In this document: piece by piece, positions 62,740-64,000 of the stretch | Layout: each line of letters begins with the position of its first letter | How positions within the stretch are numbered: position 1 is the first letter of the stretch | Assembly (NCBI GenBank): GCA_036936605.1 | Contig: JAUPFV010000005.1 | Location: 150,785,195 to 150,849,194 of the forward strand | Source: Limnanthes douglasii subsp. nivea | Lineage: Eukaryota; Streptophyta; Magnoliopsida; Brassicales; Limnanthaceae | Direction: 5' to 3' | DNA: 64,000 bases | Translations under genes and position numbers: made by a program | Notes under the pieces: model-generated | What the model was told of the DNA's origin: nothing | The model's database searches: none | The model's input: only the letters and a program-made list of their open reading frames with translations

Positions 62740-63540
62740 TGTCATCGTATTTTGGCCGGTGAGATTGTTGTGTGGACCAACACCTTCAAATAACAGCAGT
62801 CTATGAATAACAATGACCGGTCAGCATTTCATGCAAGTATATTCCATTTTATTTTTGTTTCGTCATCTTATTTTATTTATTTTTATAATGGATTCATGTG
62901 TTATGACATTTAGACATATTTTTATTTTTTAGCTTACTAGGATTGTATCCTCTTTTTAGTAATTTAATTAACATATACTTAACTTTTATTTTTTTATTTA
63001 TCTTAGAATTGTTTTGTGGTGGTATGGAAGACAATGATAGTTGTTTAGATGGGTTTCCGAACATTTTTAAGACGTGATAATTGATCATTTGTAAAAGGAT
63101 TAGTTATTTCAACAGAATTAACTAATTATGTTAAGAAGTAATTGATTTTTTATCTCATCATAAAAGCTAGTATTATAAATACTATCATTTGTCTTGAAAA
63201 AAACAATTCAAAAACTGAGTAGTCGAAATCTTGAACATAGTCTTGAAATAGTTTTAGGAAGTGAGTAAAGTAAGGAGAAAGACTTATTTGTGTAACTCAT
63301 TTGACAGAATATTTTGTAAAATACCTTGTCGAGATAGTGAATTAGAAAGCTGCTCTCTCCCCCCAGATGTAGGTCGATTTGACTAAACTGGATAAACAAG
63401 TGATTGTGTTGTTTTCTTTTTTGAGATTCATTTTGTTCTTGATTATTATTGTCGTATCCTATATATCATTATTGTTCTTGGTTTCCTATTTCGATTTTGC
63501 TCCCCACATCAAGTTATTGGTGTGAGTTAATCGAATCTCA
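62740..63540 (+). repeat. Copia-type LTR 2
   Basis: Runs from TGTCATCGTATTTTGGCC to ...TCGAATCTCA, 801 bp with TG...CA ends. It aligns with the split LTR 1 over its whole length. Its promoter-like part includes a run of AGTAAGGAGAAAG and CTCTCTCCCCC phrases shared with LTR 1. Confidence 0.75.
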
Positions 63541-63711
63541 TAATAATTTACGTCCACCAAGGGGCAACTGATAAATCAAATTAAGAACCATGGGTTCAAA
63601 GTGGCATATTGAGAAGTTCATTAGGAGTAACGATTTCAGGGAGAAAGATAAAAATGGGGGAAATATTAATCCAACATAACTGTGTTGAGGTGTTAAACAG
63701 AGAAATGCAGA
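63541..63711 (+). pseudogene. Copia-type PBS and gag stub 2
   Basis: A near-copy of stub 1: a mutated PBS (TTACGTCCACC) and ATG at 63590 with MGSKWHIEKFIRSNDF, then stops. It ends at 63711, where TGTCATCGTAT, the first bases of a third LTR, appears before similarity is lost at about 63723. Confidence 0.6.
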
Positions 63712-63722
63712 TGTCATCGTAT

Positions 63723-64000
63723 CTTTCACCCACAAAAAAACCCGGGTGAATGATAAAGAAATCAGTGTAATAATTTCTGTATTAGGGACACAGAACTGAG
63801 AGAAGTGGCTTGAGAAAAGTCTGTTGTGTCTATGCGTCTAAACTTGAGTAATTGTACATGACCAAGTCATTGGAACATAGTTAGTATCTGAAACAACAAC
63901 TATATTTATCATATGGTGGAGACCAAGTCGATAATAGAACAGTTAATAAAGTTTAACAAGATTATTGACGATTTGGTAAACATTAATGTGAACTTGGAAG
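63723..64000. other. Unassigned right flank
   Basis: Starts where similarity to the LTR/gag-stub repeat ends. No gene or repeat recognised in the remaining 278 bp. Confidence 0.4.

Overview
This is nuclear DNA from a flowering plant, most likely a eudicot. Three things point there: two spliced single-copy genes of plant-specific families, GT-AG introns with AT-rich non-coding DNA, and a dense load of plant-type retroelements (Tat-lineage Ty3/gypsy with dual RNase H, plant L1-type LINEs with DUF4283/zinc-knuckle ORF1, a Copia LTR, hAT- and Mutator-like non-autonomous elements). I cannot name the species.

Layout. 0-7.1 kb: overlapping fragments of Tat-like LTR elements in opposite orientations, ended by a 5'-truncated LINE (7.1-9.9 kb) and a 326-bp GA microsatellite. 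11.2-15.0 kb (minus): an intact two-exon LRR receptor-like kinase of the MUSTACHES type (1137 aa). 15.7-18.2 kb: degenerate repeats, a LINE RNase H relic and a 405-bp foldback element with a perfect 9-bp target duplication. 20.3-26.3 kb and 33.1-40.3 kb: two decayed, 5'-truncated Tat elements, each with pol on plus, a hairpin-rich tandem array, a convergent antisense ORF on minus and a 3' LTR. Between them are a 350-bp tandem repeat, a lone LTR with primer-binding site and a ~110-bp minisatellite. 43.2-44.1 kb: a foldback element with a 51-bp palindromic array. 46.0-49.3 kb: a hAT-like element carrying tandem copies of a plant snRNA-promoter-like module, itself invaded by a LINE. 50.1-57.0 kb (minus): an intact 13-coding-exon kinesin-7 (NACK-like, 1003 aa) with a tRNA-Val gene antisense in one intron. 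57.7-63.7 kb: a tandem of Copia-type LTR plus gag-stub units, the first split by a LINE.

Host genes: only the receptor kinase, the kinesin and the tRNA look intact and host-derived. LINE ORF1 at 46.6 kb is an intact reading frame of mobile origin. All other coding potential is transposon-derived and broken.

The two most unusual signals are (i) the repeated layout of the Tat fragments: pol, a conserved block, hairpin-forming tandem repeats whose stems appear to change in a compensatory way, then an antisense gene with its own TATA box and intron; and (ii) the hAT-like element with repeated USE/TATA modules, three of them at identical 32-nt spacing.
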